From Nemertoderma westbladi (Eukaryota > Xenacoelomorpha > Nemertodermatida > Nemertodermatidae), in contig JAUCBJ010001654.1 in the NCBI GenBank assembly GCA_032718475.1, forward strand, positions 32,241 through 96,240: DNA of 64,000 nucleotides, given 5' to 3'. Positions 47,678 to 58,830 of the stretch are shown here, in pieces. Under the pieces are notes generated by a model. It was not told where the DNA came from and did no database searches. It saw only the letters and a list, made by a program, of their open reading frames with translations. Numbering within the stretch: position 1 is the stretch's first letter; every line of letters starts with the position of its first letter. A program made the position numbers and the translations under genes.

Positions 47678-47970
47678 TCTATCACAGACATCATCCATAC
47701 CGGATCATACTACAAATAATATTTATTACGTGTGTGAATTGATTTTGCTCAAATTACTTGCAAACCCTTTCTACTTCGATGCTCTTTCAATACATGTAAT
47801 AATATTTAAGAAATTCAACAAAAAAATTTAACATCGCATCTACCAGACATCTACCTCGCTATGTTTTTTTATTTTTAACTCTTCCTATAACAGTATAAGT
47901 ACATATTATAGATGAGAGAAAATAGAATGAAAAAATGAAAAAAATCATACATACAGTATTATTATTAATC

Positions 47971-49092
47971 ATTGTCCCGCCTGAGGTCTTTAAAAAACCT
48001 GAGTGTTTGGAGCTAATTTTTTCCCATAGTACATTAGACATGTACAGAACGACAAGAATCCCACAAGAAATGAAAACAAATAAGTTGGTGCCAGTTCCCA
48101 AGAAGGGCAACCTAACACTCTATGGTTCTTTTCGGGGAATCTCATTGATCTCGATTGCTGCAAAGTTATAGAATTCTATTAAATTGCATTAGGGATCCCA
48201 TTGAGTGACTGCTCTGTGGAAATCAGAATGGGTTCCATAAAGGTCGTGGGACCATGGAGCCCATTTTGGCACTTAGAAGGATAATCGAAGAGTTATCAAA
48301 AAAGAAAGACAAACATCTGGCATCTGGCTGTTATCTTTGTTGACTTCTTCAAGACCTTTGATTCAGTCTCTCGCTCACGTATGTTCAGCATACTTTCAAT
48401 ATATGGGATTCCTGATGAAATTATTGCAGCAATCAGATCAGTATATTATGGTCTACATGTGTGTCTACTGTTGATGGTGACACTGAACCATGCGAAGTTT
48501 TATAGGGAGTCTTCCAGGGAGACGCACCATTCTTAATCATAATTGTGGTTGACTATGTTCTACGCATGTCGTTAGATCATCATAATGATGATGGGATGGT
48601 ACCTCCACCTACTGGCTCCAGAAGTCGAGGAAATCCTGCCAAGTACCTAACTGATCTAGACTTTGCTGATGACTTAGGAGTACTCTCAGAATCACTAGAA
48701 GAAGCCCAACGGCTCCTCAGCCCATTAGAACAGGCTGCTTCTAGTGTTTGTCTTTTTGTTAACTCCAGAACGACGAATATTTTGATAGTTAAATTTGAAA
48801 GTCCTCAGCAAATCTCTGATCGGATGAGCATAAGCTCAAATGATGGTATGCTTAGCATGTGGACGACTTCAGTTACTGGGATCACGGATCCGGAACTAGG
48901 TGAGGACCTTCATATGCGTAAGGGAAAGGCATGGGAAGCCTTGAATAGGCTTTCCGGGATTTGGAAGTCACACAGAAGAAATACATCGGAAACTTAAGGC
49001 CCGATTGTTCAGTTGTTCCAGTACTCCTCTATGGGAATCCATGCTGGGCTCTAACTGCTGAGGACACCAAATCTCTGGATGGCACATTCACA
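47971..49092 (+). pseudogene. LINE reverse transcriptase, 5'- and 3'-truncated, frameshifted
   Basis: Motifs of a non-LTR reverse transcriptase appear in order over three frames: KLVPVPKKGNLT and FRGISLISIAAKL; GFHKGRGTMEPILALRRIIE; a FVDFFKTFDSVSRSRM segment (first catalytic Asp region) and YGIPDEIIAAIRSVYYG; GVFQGDAP; YLTDLDFADDLGVLSE, where FADD is the catalytic box; then LLYGNPCWALTAEDTKSLDG of the C-terminal part. The longest single open stretch is 48545-48997. Stops and frameshifts at about 48168, 48330, 48506 and 48970 make it non-functional. Both ends are abrupt. It is of a different type from the LINE tails at 18357 and 52455. Confidence 0.85.
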
Positions 49093-49889
49093 ATAATATT
49101 TTTTTGTCATACAGTATCTATAAGGCGCTGCTTTAGGTTAACTGTATTTAACCACACTAATCTAACAATAATTACATTTTTTTTTATGGGAGGTTATTAT
49201 CTAGAATTCTAGGTGGTAAAATATTGAAAAAAGTCATACTTGTACCAAAAGCCTCGTATATGGCGATAAGATTATGTCACCACGTTTACATACTAGGCCA
49301 TCCATTAACTAGTTAATTATCCATTTCGTATTACTTTTTGTGTAATTGCTTGTTGTGTAAAAGTTTTATCTGTCGATGCGATTTTGAATTTAATTGGTAC
49401 AACTTGATTAATATATATGGACTGGAGAAGGAAAAAAAAAGAATGCTACCGGTACGCTGGGTTCACTGTAAAAGCTTTTGCGGACATAATAATTCATTTT
49501 ACACAATGCGCTAAATACTCTAAAGGGACTTATAATTGTATACCTACGCGCCTGTCAAGAAACACCGAGTTGGGATGACGAAATCTACCAGCTGTTTCTT
49601 TGTGTGAGAAATGTTCCTTTGTTGACATATCTCAGCCAATCAGAGCGATCTCCCCTTTTGTTTACAGCAGCCTACGGGAGATGACGCAATAGGCAGTTTT
49701 TCCTAGAATCCTACCTCATTCAGGATTCATTCCGAAGTTCTGACGTTTCAGACTTTGCCCTAAACATCAGAGGCTAGAGTCATAAGAACGCAAATCTATG
49801 AACTTATCTCACATCATAACATTGCTTCGTAATTCATACCAACTCAAATCAAACCTACACTGCTTACTGACTCTTTTCACCGCACTGCT
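49093..49889. other. AT-rich sequence and left part of a dispersed duplication
   Basis: No gene seen. From about 49465 (CTGTAAAAGCTTTTGCGG) it appears related to sequence starting at 55923. It ends at the TTAA insertion point of the next element. Confidence 0.45.
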
Positions 49890-49893
49890 TTAA

Positions 49894-51744
49894 CCCTTTC
49901 CGGCCTGAATTAATTTAATTTAGGAAAAAAAATTGGTTGGTCTTGTTAATGGGTTAATTATACACCAAATAATAATTTTCGATGAAAAAATTTTCAAAAA
50001 ATTATTTCCAATGTTGTTTTTTTTATTGTATACAAAAGTATACGTTAGGTATATTAAACATGTTCCCAATGTATACTTTTGTATACGAACTCTAGATTGT
50101 AAGTACTTACATACATAAATCGTATAGTAAGTATATTCTCTCTCTCTCTATATATATATATAGAATAAACAAAGCACGCAACGAGCAGGCAATTTTAATT
50201 ATAAAATTTAAATTATGTTTTTTGGTAATAAAAAGCTGTCAATACTGTGAAATTTGCCAAAATGCCAAAATTTTATAATTTTGTGTGTTTTCACAACACA
50301 CGTTGTTTAAAAGCAACACAGTGCGACAAAAAACTTAAAATGAAGAATTATACAGTGAATGTTTTTTTCTGTCAGTTTTGTTCAAGTTTGAAAAAAACAG
50401 TATTGACTGACTTTTTTCAATTGTTTGTATGTCTATCTGCCCTGCCTGTATACTGTGGGTGTACAACATCTACTCCCCAACGGTGGCTGCACCACATCTA
50501 CTCCCCAATGGTTGCTGAATCACATCTACTCCCAAGGCCCAATGGTAAACATCTACTCCATATGGTGGCTACACCACATCTACTCCCCAATGGTCAACAT
50601 TTACTCCATTGGTCGCTACACCACATCTACTCATCAATGGTCAGCATCTACTCCACGATGGTGGCTGCACCACATCTACTCATCAATGGTCAGCATCTAC
50701 TCCCCAATGGTGGCTGCACCACATCTACTTATCAATGGTGGGTGCGCCAGATTTACTCCCCAATGGTGACTGCGACACATCTACTCCCCATTAGTGGCTG
50801 CATCACATCTACTCCCAAGGCCCAATGGTGACTGCGCCACATCTACTCCCACATAGTGGCTGCATCACATCTACTCCCTAATGGTGGGTGTGCTAGATTT
50901 ACTCCCCAATGGTGACTGCGCCACATCTACCCCCCATTGTGGCTGCATTACATCTACTCCCAAGGCCCAATAGTGACTGCGCCACATCTACTCCCCAATA
51001 GTGGCTGCATCACTTCTACTCCCAAGGTCAAATGGTCAACATCTACTCCCCTATGGTTCTACGCCACATCTACTTCACAATGGTGACTGCACCACATCTA
51101 TCCACAATGGTGACTGCATCACCTCTACTACCCTATGGTCAACATCTACACCCCATGGTGGCTGCGCCACATCTACACCCCAATGGTCAACATCGACTCC
51201 CCTCTGGTGGCTGCACCACATCTAGGCCTACACCCCAATGGTGGATGCACCACATCACCCAAACGGTGGCTGAATCATATCTACTCCCCAACTGTGCTGC
51301 ACCACATCTACTCCACAACTGTGGCTGCACCACTTCTACTCCCCAACTTTATAAACCTAACGTAGACAAATGTATACAGTGATTTATCAATAACACTACC
51401 AGCCTACATGTACTGTAAAGTTTATCCTGGAAATATTATTATCTCATTGGACAATCCATCTTTGGAATACCCAATCAAAATTCTCAATATCGCTTTGCCA
51501 AAGCGTTTAAATAACCATCTTTCCTATACCAGGTAGTCATCATGTCAATACCTGAAAACACGGCATCTAAAATCGTTCATTGAAGCCTTCTACTACAATT
51601 ATCCAATCAGAATCGGTAATTTCTAAATAAAGGAAGTGTGATAGTGCCTCAATTGGATGAAACCAACTATAATTAGTTAAAATTATGCAATTCGTAGTGA
51701 AATAAATTGAGTGTATACAAAAATATACAGTCGGCCGGAAAGGG
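49894..51744. mobile_element. TTAA-flanked piggyBac-like element carrying a minisatellite
   Basis: TTAA occurs on both sides (49890-49893 and 51745-51748), with 12-bp perfect inverted ends CCCTTTCCGGCC (49894-49905 and 51733-51744). TTAA targets with CCCTTT ends are the piggyBac signature. Subterminal GTATACAAAAGTATAC-type palindromes occur near the left end (about 50028, 50070) and a related form near the right end. There is no transposase; the interior is largely a 28-bp minisatellite. Confidence 0.65.
50455..51360. repeat. 28-bp degenerate minisatellite
   Basis: The unit is GTGGCTGCACCACATCTACT plus CCCCAATG. Variants include GTCAACATCTACTCC, GTGACTGCGCCACATC, and CCCAAGGCCCAATGG insertions. 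GTGG...CCAC gives each unit hairpin potential. It produces overlapping spurious frames (HLLPNG-type peptides) in all three plus-strand phases. Confidence 0.93.
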
Positions 51745-52390
51745 TTAATACTGTTTTATATTGTGTTAATTGATGTTTATATTAATGGATGTTATATTTG
51801 GAGAATACTGATAAATAATCGTAAACCCCTCAACTTTCTAAATTACTGAGCTAAGCAGAAGGGTGTACCAGTAGCAATTGCGACTCAATTTATAGTGGTT
51901 TTTGTGTGAAATAAATGCTATTTCATAATCCCTACGTATGTCAGTTGCAATCTTCCTTATATATGATCAAATTCAGTGACAGTCGGCAAATCAGTGTGCA
52001 TTAGTGTGAATTAGTGTGAAGTCGTGTGAAGGTTAATAAAGCATTCCTAAAGAATGCGCCATTTGCGATACCTTATAGCCTCTAGTTGTGATTAGTGTAA
52101 GTCATTACTCTGTTTGATACTTAAAGCGCCACGTCCCAAAGGAACTGTTAATATTTCCCCGAAAGTAAATATAGTTGTTGGAGATTATATAGTAGCGATC
52201 AATCGAATAATACAAAGTAGCCTACTGCAATAACTTTCTCTAGAACCGAATCAAGTCTCCCACACTGTGGGTCATACACCGCGCATAGACTGGTTTCAAC
52301 TGATGTCAATTAGCAAGGGCAATAATCGATTCAAGGAGACACTTAAATTAGCAGGTTAAACTGTTAAAGGTCTAAAAGCGCGAACATTCA
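51745..52390 (+). repeat. Diverged duplicate segment, copy 1
   Basis: Shares ordered landmarks with about 56510-57165: GAATACTGAT, GCTATTTCATA, GATCAAATTCAGTGA versus GACCAAATTTAGTGA, CCTAAAGAATG, GCGCCACGTCC, AAGGAACTGTTAATATTTCC, GCGCATAGACTGG and CAGGTTAAACTGT. Non-coding. The two copies differ substantially, so they are old. Confidence 0.7.
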
Positions 52391-52454
52391 CTGTGTCAAG
52401 TACAATGCACACATCTCCAACCAGACACTATACAGTATAACATTGGAGGTGTCT

Positions 52455-52720
52455 CATAGGTTCCCACAAGCTTGACACTATAACAAAGCCGCCTCCGCTT
52501 TGCTGGATATTATTTTCGCCGTGAGGACCAGCCTGTGCACAATCTTGTGCTTTAGCAGCCCCATGGTGAAAATAAGCATGGTGCACAGCACAGACCATGA
52601 CTTTCTTGAGACGACTCCTAAAGGACACTGACCTTGAAGATGTTGATATTCCTGCGAAAGTCATGTGGGATAGGTACTAGGGAGTTGTGGCGGTTCAACC
52701 TGTTGATAAGCCGGCATAGC
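52455..52720 (+). pseudogene. LINE ORF2 C-terminal remnant (longer copy)
   Basis: One frame reads QSRLRFAGYYFRREDQPVHN with LVL; after a stop and a +1 shift another reads TFLRRLLKDTDLEDVDIPAK with VMWDRY. The order RLRFAGH..RR, LVLW.P.G, TFxxxLxxDTGLE, DLxxxMxDRxxW is the usual C-terminus of several invertebrate LINE ORF2 proteins. Frameshift and stops make it dead. It matches the shorter copy at 29205. Confidence 0.65.
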
Positions 52721-52859
52721 ATTCTTAATGCACGCTGCATTGGGTTTGCTAAATTCGATTGCAGGGTGGTGGCGAAATGTTTTTGCTATGCTTGCATAGC
52801 ATCTCAATGTGCAGTTTCAATGCAGCAGGCCGATTATAATAGTTCGTAGTATCATTAAC

Positions 52860-53352
52860 ATAAGGGTGTCTACAGTTAGACAGTACCCCTAGGTAAGTGT
52901 AGCCCTTATACTTTCTTACCTGTATTTATAATAATAAATATAATGTTTCGATTGGAGAAAATCTTTATATAACATAAAAAAATTAATATATTAATATTTC
53001 AAAGCAATCACACATTGCTCGAATCAATCGCGTATTGGGTTACCATTTCAGCATTTAATTCGAGACCACAACAAACATGCTTTAGAAGGCCTGTCAGCCT
53101 GTCAGCCGAGTTAAGATGCTTCATCGTCCATTTGTCTCATGCCACGTCTCTTTGTCTATTAATTGTCTACCTACAGTTGTAATTAAGATCACCCTGACCA
53201 TTGTATAAGTTGCAGTAAGCTACATTATGTACCGGTAGTTGTACCGGTGACAGTGGGAGTGTACGTACAGTAATAAGATAATAGGCCTACTGCTGTACTG
53301 TACTGTAGTATGTTTAAAGCGAAAGTAATTGGTCTACAGCAAGGACTGCTAT
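52860..53352. other. Intergenic sequence before the P-like element
   Basis: No gene seen; AT-rich, with ACCGGT-type palindromes. Confidence 0.45.
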
Positions 53353-55923
53353 ACTACAGGACTGGCACACTGAATATCCAGACCCCGCTAGCGGGGTCCA
53401 TTAGTTGCAGAATTCCAGTACTGCTGTCTGGCTGTACAACTGTGTAATCAACCCAATTACTTACCGGTATGTACTTTATTAAATCAGTGGATTTATATTT
53501 ATGTATTATTATTTAGTAATGTTTAAAAAGGTTTAACATAACTACAGGCTGACAGGCTGCAGCTTAGTACCGGTAGCTACAGTAGTTTTAACACACATCA
53601 CAGTAATATCAGATTATTCGGGTTATAAACTGGAATGGGGAAACACTGTTGTGTGTATGGATGCGATGACAACTACGAGGGAAGAACTGTACGAACTTTC
53701 AAGCTCCCATTCGGCGTGGAACGTCAGCAATGGATTGCTACTCTTCCAAAGCGGTCTGCTCCTGATGGATCGCCCATAAAGTATAGCGCCGATGCTGTTA
53801 TTTGTATCCGACATTGGCCAGGATTCCCGCAGGATATCCCTCATCGGAAGGTTCCCGGAGGAGCGTTGCGGCCGACTATCCTGCCATTCTTCTTTCCTGG
53901 GGTTCCAGCATCCTGTGTTCCTCCGCCACCAGGGAAGTTACGAGCGGAGCCACCGATCGAAGAGCGACAGGTTCAATCGCTAAACCGCCGGGAATTGGCG
54001 GGTTCGATATCTTCCGTGGCGATGTCGAAACGTGGATTCGCAACGATGTTCATGTTGAATCCGTCGATATATTTGTTAAGATAACTGCTGATTTCATTAT
54101 GCTGTATGTTTTTGTCAGCGATTCCTACGCTGGCAAAATATGTATTGAAACGAGGCAGCTTCTCTGCAGTGATATCTATGTTACTGCGTTTAATCCTACT
54201 AACAAACGTATATCGCTTAACTATTGCCTCGCTCCTAATGCGCAGCTCATTCGCTGGTCCCAGCTGTTGGAAGTTATTGTCACAGTTAAACGAAGCGTGG
54301 TAGGAACGACCGAGAACTTGCTGCTGAAAGCCCGAGAGTTGATTGATGACGCTATCGCCTCCAGTTCTGATTATAAATACAAAACCCAGCTGGAGTTTAT
54401 ATCCCATCAGTTGCAGCTGCATTGTAGCGGTTCAAAGTGTTACTCACAGTCGGATTATCTACTGGCTGTTCAGGGCTACCCGCGTCTGCCATATAGTATA
54501 CTGCGGCAGATTGCTATTCTTCCATGCGAAAAGAAGATAAGATCGCTAAAACAGGGAGTCACCAGTGATTTGCTCATAGAAATGGCCATTCGTAAAGCAA
54601 AGAACAGCTTACCAGCTGGTACGCCTGCTGCCGAATCCCCAAAGGCGATTCTTATAACAGACGAAGTAAAGGTGGTTCCCAAACTATTGTATCAAGGACA
54701 TGGAGTGTTTGGCTATGCTAAGGATGACCCATCGGAGTTGGCCAACTCAGTCCTCTGCTTGATGGTTAAGATTTTATACGGGGGACCTTCAGTGATGGTG
54801 CAGATGATTCCAGTTCATTCCATGACAGCCCTATTTGCCCATACGTGTATCAAGGAAGCAATTACCTCTTTCCACAAACATGGCGGCTATCTAGGGGTGG
54901 ATTACAGCTGCCATCACATGAGTTGGTTTGGTGGGTAATGGTGTCAGCGACATGGGTAGATTCGGTACCTGATGGAACCATACTATGCTACCGTCAATTA
55001 GCGCAGGTGGTCAAAACCATCGCTGTACAGTACGATATAATACCAGCACCCCCCGCAGTTGCATGTACCACCCTTGCGAACACACTGTTAAACGGAATGC
55101 AGAAACGCTCCAGCATGATGTGCTCTGAAAAGCGATCTTCCGAAGGTCACGGAACCAACAGGAAATTTCTCCGCATTGCCGGTCTGGATAAAGGACATTA
55201 ATCTTCTGTAGTGAAGATTGACTATTCGACTATCTATTAATTTAATTGTAATTAATTTTGATAATACAATATGCCTTCAGACATATGTCACATACTGTAA
55301 TACAACTCAACCCAAATGCCCCTTTTAAGGGCCAATTGCTGTTGTTATTTTGAATCGAGTGTGTCTACCTACACTGCCGGCAATTTATACATATGAAAAC
55401 CATTGCAGATTGAAATAGCAGCTGCTGGAAATAAATAAATTTTCTAATCGTTATTTAATATTCATTTTGCGTGTTAAAATTTATAATCTTAAATTGCAGA
55501 TCACAAGAATGTCAACATTATGAAATCTGTACAGTAAAGCTTCAACCACTACGTGGCTCGCCCCACTAAGATGTTTAATTAATGTATTAGGCTGGGCTGG
55601 TGGCGAGAGTAGTGGGCGGTGCCGGTGGTGTCTGAATTTATTATGCATAGTACACGAGCACGATTACTACCATACAGTATTATTGTATATGGACTATCAC
55701 TGGCTTAGCAATAATTATATCAGCCTCAAACGTTAAAGCAGGCAGCGAGGCAGGTTTGAGGTAGCTAGGTTCGTCATAAACACATAAGAAGAATAAATAA
55801 CAATTTATCTGTGAGAGAAAATTGAAAATTTAACAAATTTGCATCTATTTCGGAGCCATATTAGAAGGGAACTAATGGACCCCGCTAGCGGGGTCTGGAT
55901 ATTCAGTGTGCCAGTCCTGTAGT
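53353..55923 (+). mobile_element. P-element-like DNA transposon (2.57 kb)
   Basis: Perfect inverted repeats of 53 bp lie at 53354-53406 (starting CTACAGGACTGGCACACTGA) and, inverted, 55870-55922; one more matching base at each outer end makes 54. Each arm contains the 18-bp palindrome GACCCCGCTAGCGGGGTC. They bracket a THAP-domain transposase reading. P elements have terminal inverted repeats and 8-bp target duplications; I see no 8-bp duplication immediately outside these arms, so the exact termini or later rearrangement remain open. Confidence 0.8.
53635..55201 (+). pseudogene. THAP-domain P/THAP9-like transposase, frameshifted
   Basis: The first frame (53635-54084) starts MGKHCCVYGC and has the THAP C2CH zinc-finger pattern: C6/C10, FKLP, W33, and C57-x2-H60, then an RPTI motif where THAP proteins have AVPTIF. 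The reading then moves to another frame (to 54938) with LEFISHQLQLHCSGSKCYSQ, typical of P-like transposases, and AILITDEVKV, whose Asp at 54660-54662 is the first acidic residue of the RNase-H-like core, followed by GVFGYAKDDPSELANSVLCL. The third frame (about 54845-55201) ends in a stop with no recognised motif. Later catalytic residues are not found. The frame changes could be frameshifts or, less likely, introns; I favour a pseudogene or decaying element. Confidence 0.78.
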
Positions 55924-57165
55924 GTAAAAGCTTTTGCGTAATTAGCCGGTTATTGTCCCCGTAAAGTACTCTGTGGTTGGTTTACCAGGCATAAGGGGGC
56001 CGTGTCCTTGCTGTACTGGTGTTTTGGAGGACATAAAAGCCATTTCTTCTGTATTTGTACTTTAGAGGACATAATCTGCAATTTCATGACGTAAAAAGCT
56101 CGATACTCTTGAAAACAGTGTCGCTACCATGACGACGGCTAACGGCTGATATTGCCACGTTGCAACTTTCTGTATCTGCCAATAGGATTTGAGTTAGTTT
56201 TGATTTCGACCTATCACAGATCTACTGAACTGAATTTCCTATCTTTATGCTCATTCTCTGTGGTGGGTGGAAGCCTTTGTAAATAAGGTTATTCTTATCA
56301 GTGTTCAGTGTTATGTTTTTGCCCAGAGCCTAAGAACCGGCTTTTGGCACCTCCGTGTTTCAGTCTTTAGTCTTACATTAGTAGGCTCAATTATAGAACG
56401 TATATCTGTTATCTTATCTTATCTTATCTTAACTTAACTACACACGAGTTACACAAGTTAACTCATTCACTTAATAATCATTTATACATTAATATTACTG
56501 CTTTTACTGTCGGTTATTCATTATATTGGTTGATGAAATATTATATCGGAATACTGATTAATAGTCAGACACCCCACCTTCTTGATATACTAAAGGTTAG
56601 AGAGACCGGTTACAGATAAACGATTGCGACCTATGTTGAGTGGTTTGAAGTGAATCTAATGCTATTTCATATGCCCAACATAAATTGTCTGTTGCTTTCT
56701 TTATACGTGACCAAATTTAGTGAAGGTCGGCAGATTAGTGTGCAGTATTGTGCAGCATTGTGTATGAGTGTAACTGATAACAAAACATCTCCTAAAGAAT
56801 GTGCCATATACGTGAATCTATAGCCTTTTCGTTGTGACTAGTTTAAGTCATAACTCTGTTTATATATTTAGAGCGCCACGTCCTAAAGGAACTGTTAATA
56901 TTTCCCGAAAGTGAATAATATTTGTCAGAGATTATATATTACGATCAGTCGAATAATACAGTAGGCTTACACCATCAATCATTAAGCCCCGAACTCAGTC
57001 TCCCGGGTATATCCAACGGGTGAATGATTGCGCATAGACTGGCTTCGGCTAATGTAGTGTATCAAATACTCGTCATAGGCTAAAGACTATCTATCATCCA
57101 AAAGACATTCTAATTTTGGCAGGTTAAACTGTCAAAGGTCTTTAAAAGCGCAAACAATAACAGAT
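55924..57165 (+). repeat. Diverged duplicate segment, copy 2
   Basis: Starts TGTAAAAGCTTTTGCG directly at the outer end of the P-like element and ends near AGGTTAAACTGTCAAAGGTC. Ordered landmarks match 49465-49889 (weakly) and 51745-52390 (clearly), with the TTAA element absent here. A TCTTATCTTATCTTA run lies at about 56410-56430. No coding capacity seen. Confidence 0.6.
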
Positions 57166-57448
57166 ATTGCTTCTGGATTGCGGTGTAAGCAATCTAGTCG
57201 AAAGTACCGGTCGATCGGTAACCAGTAGGCCTGACTGCCTGATCATCCGGACCGGTACCTACAGCAGTATAGGTACAGCAGTATTATTCGATTTTGATAA
57301 TTATATACCGGTAGGCCTTAATAATTAATCAGGGACTGCAGCCCTGGTTTTTTATTGAGATTTTACTTATTTCTGTCAAGTTTTATTTGTTTGTAGGCCA
57401 GTATTGAACAGAAGACGTGTAAGCCTGATCAGATTGTACAGACAATTT

Positions 57449-58830
57449 GTAGGCTGAGCTGTTGTCTGATTGCTGTTAAGTCTGAACGGATTGCAGTGTG
57501 TGTAGATCACCTGTCCGATAAAGAACGGTTAGGAAGTAGGGGCAGCGAATGCTGTAAGGTAAACCCCCAATTAAAGAATAAGTCGTACTACTGGGTTAGA
57601 ACGCATACTACCTAATTATTTCGGAGTCTGCATGTCCTGTAGTTTATTTAGGCTTGAGAGTAGTCTGCCATCGTTTAGTCTGTACTTTGTTTGTGTAAGT
57701 CTGTACGGGTAGCGTATAATTTTATTTAGATAATTTGTAGGCTGGATAGTTGTCTGGCTGTTATTGGGTCTGAACGGATTGCAGCGTGTGTAGATCACTT
57801 GTCCGATAAAGAACGGTTAGGAAGTAGGGGCAGCGAATGCTGTAAGGTAAACCCCCAACTAAAGAATAAGTCGTACTACTGGGTTAGAACGCATACTAGG
57901 GGCCGTCCAAGTATGACGTCTGCACTTTTCCCCAAAATGTTGACCCCCTCCCTCCCCTAAATCAGATGTCATCAGATAGGCGTTGACCCCCCCCCCCCTA
58001 AATCAGATTAAAAAAAAAATTTTGTAATAAACTATTATATTATGAAGATTATTTATAATCACTTGTCGAATCACGAATTAAATTAGTTAAAGTGTATGCC
58101 AAGAAAGAATAAATTATCAAATATTGCGAAAGAATAATAAAACATTTCAGCAGGATAAAGGAGGTAGGCCTATTATATTGCATTGGAGGGGGCGGGCACG
58201 GGGGCTGGCTGTAGTTACATAGCTTATCTACTGTATATAGGAAGGTATAGAGTTTTAGTAGGATAGCCTGATACCCGATGGGGGCTTGTACCTCCTGATG
58301 CGACAGTAGTTTATGAATGATAATAAACAAACATAAGCTAATAATAGGCTTATATGAACCGGTAGAGGTACCGGTACTGCAATCTCTAGCAATCATTAGC
58401 TTAGGATTAATGTTTCATTTTCAGGCGAACCCCAGTACCGCAGTAGAACGCGTCCTAATCACTGAAACATGGTGACTGGTAACTGAAACAGAAGGTTGTG
58501 CTACGGGTCTTCGGGGGCTTCGAACAATTAAAATAGGCAAGCTCTTTACTCTTCTGCTGTATCTCTTCTAGCACCTATAAATTGAACATGCTGACGTCAG
58601 ATTTTGGCTGACCCCCTCCCCTCCCCTCATCAGCACGTCATCAGATTTTCCCAACCCCCCTCCCCCCCCTAAAGTGCTGACGTCATACTTGGACGGCCCC
58701 CTACCTAATTATTTCGGAGTCTGCATATACCGTAGTTTGTTTAGGCTTGATAGTAGTCTGTCAGTGTTCGGTCTGCATTTTGTTTGAGTAGTTTGTACGC
58801 GTAGCGTAATATTTATTATTCAGAGTTTAT
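57449..58830 (+). repeat. 288-bp tandem repeat, interrupted by a DNA element
   Basis: Units start at 57449 and 57737 (GTAGGCTG...TTGTCTG), with TCTGAACGGATTGCAG, GTCCGATAAAGAACGGTTAG and GGGTTAGAACGCATACTA. The second unit is cut after CATACTA by 57899-58700 and resumes as CTACCTAATTATTTCGGAGT. The sequence may belong to the 5' leader or LTR of the downstream BEL/Pao element, but no second LTR is in the window to test this. Confidence 0.8.
57899..58700. mobile_element. 802-bp MITE-like element with 30-bp inverted ends
   Basis: Ends begin GGGGCCGTCCAAGTATGACG and match inverted over 30 bp with one mismatch. A 3-bp duplication CTA flanks it (57896-57898 and 58701-58703). The uninterrupted first repeat unit has a single CTA at 57608-57610, confirming insertion. 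Subterminal C-rich blocks with TCAGATGTCATCAGAT and GTCATCAGATTTTCC lie inside. No transposase. GGGGCCGTCCA-type ends are common among invertebrate MITEs; I do not assign a superfamily. Confidence 0.85.

Noticed and set aside
50247-51382. Plus-strand frames rich in HLLPNG and HHIYSPMV
   Set aside because: They re-read the 28-bp minisatellite in three overlapping phases.
53353-55923. 8-bp target duplication around the P-like arms
   Set aside because: Flanks CTGCTATA/ACTGCTAT and TGTAAAAG/GTAAAAGC do not match in any offset I tried.
51745-57165. A pair of LTRs of one retrotransposon (51745-52390 and 56510-57165)
   Set aside because: The copies are strongly diverged and enclose a DNA transposon and LINE debris, not retroviral genes.
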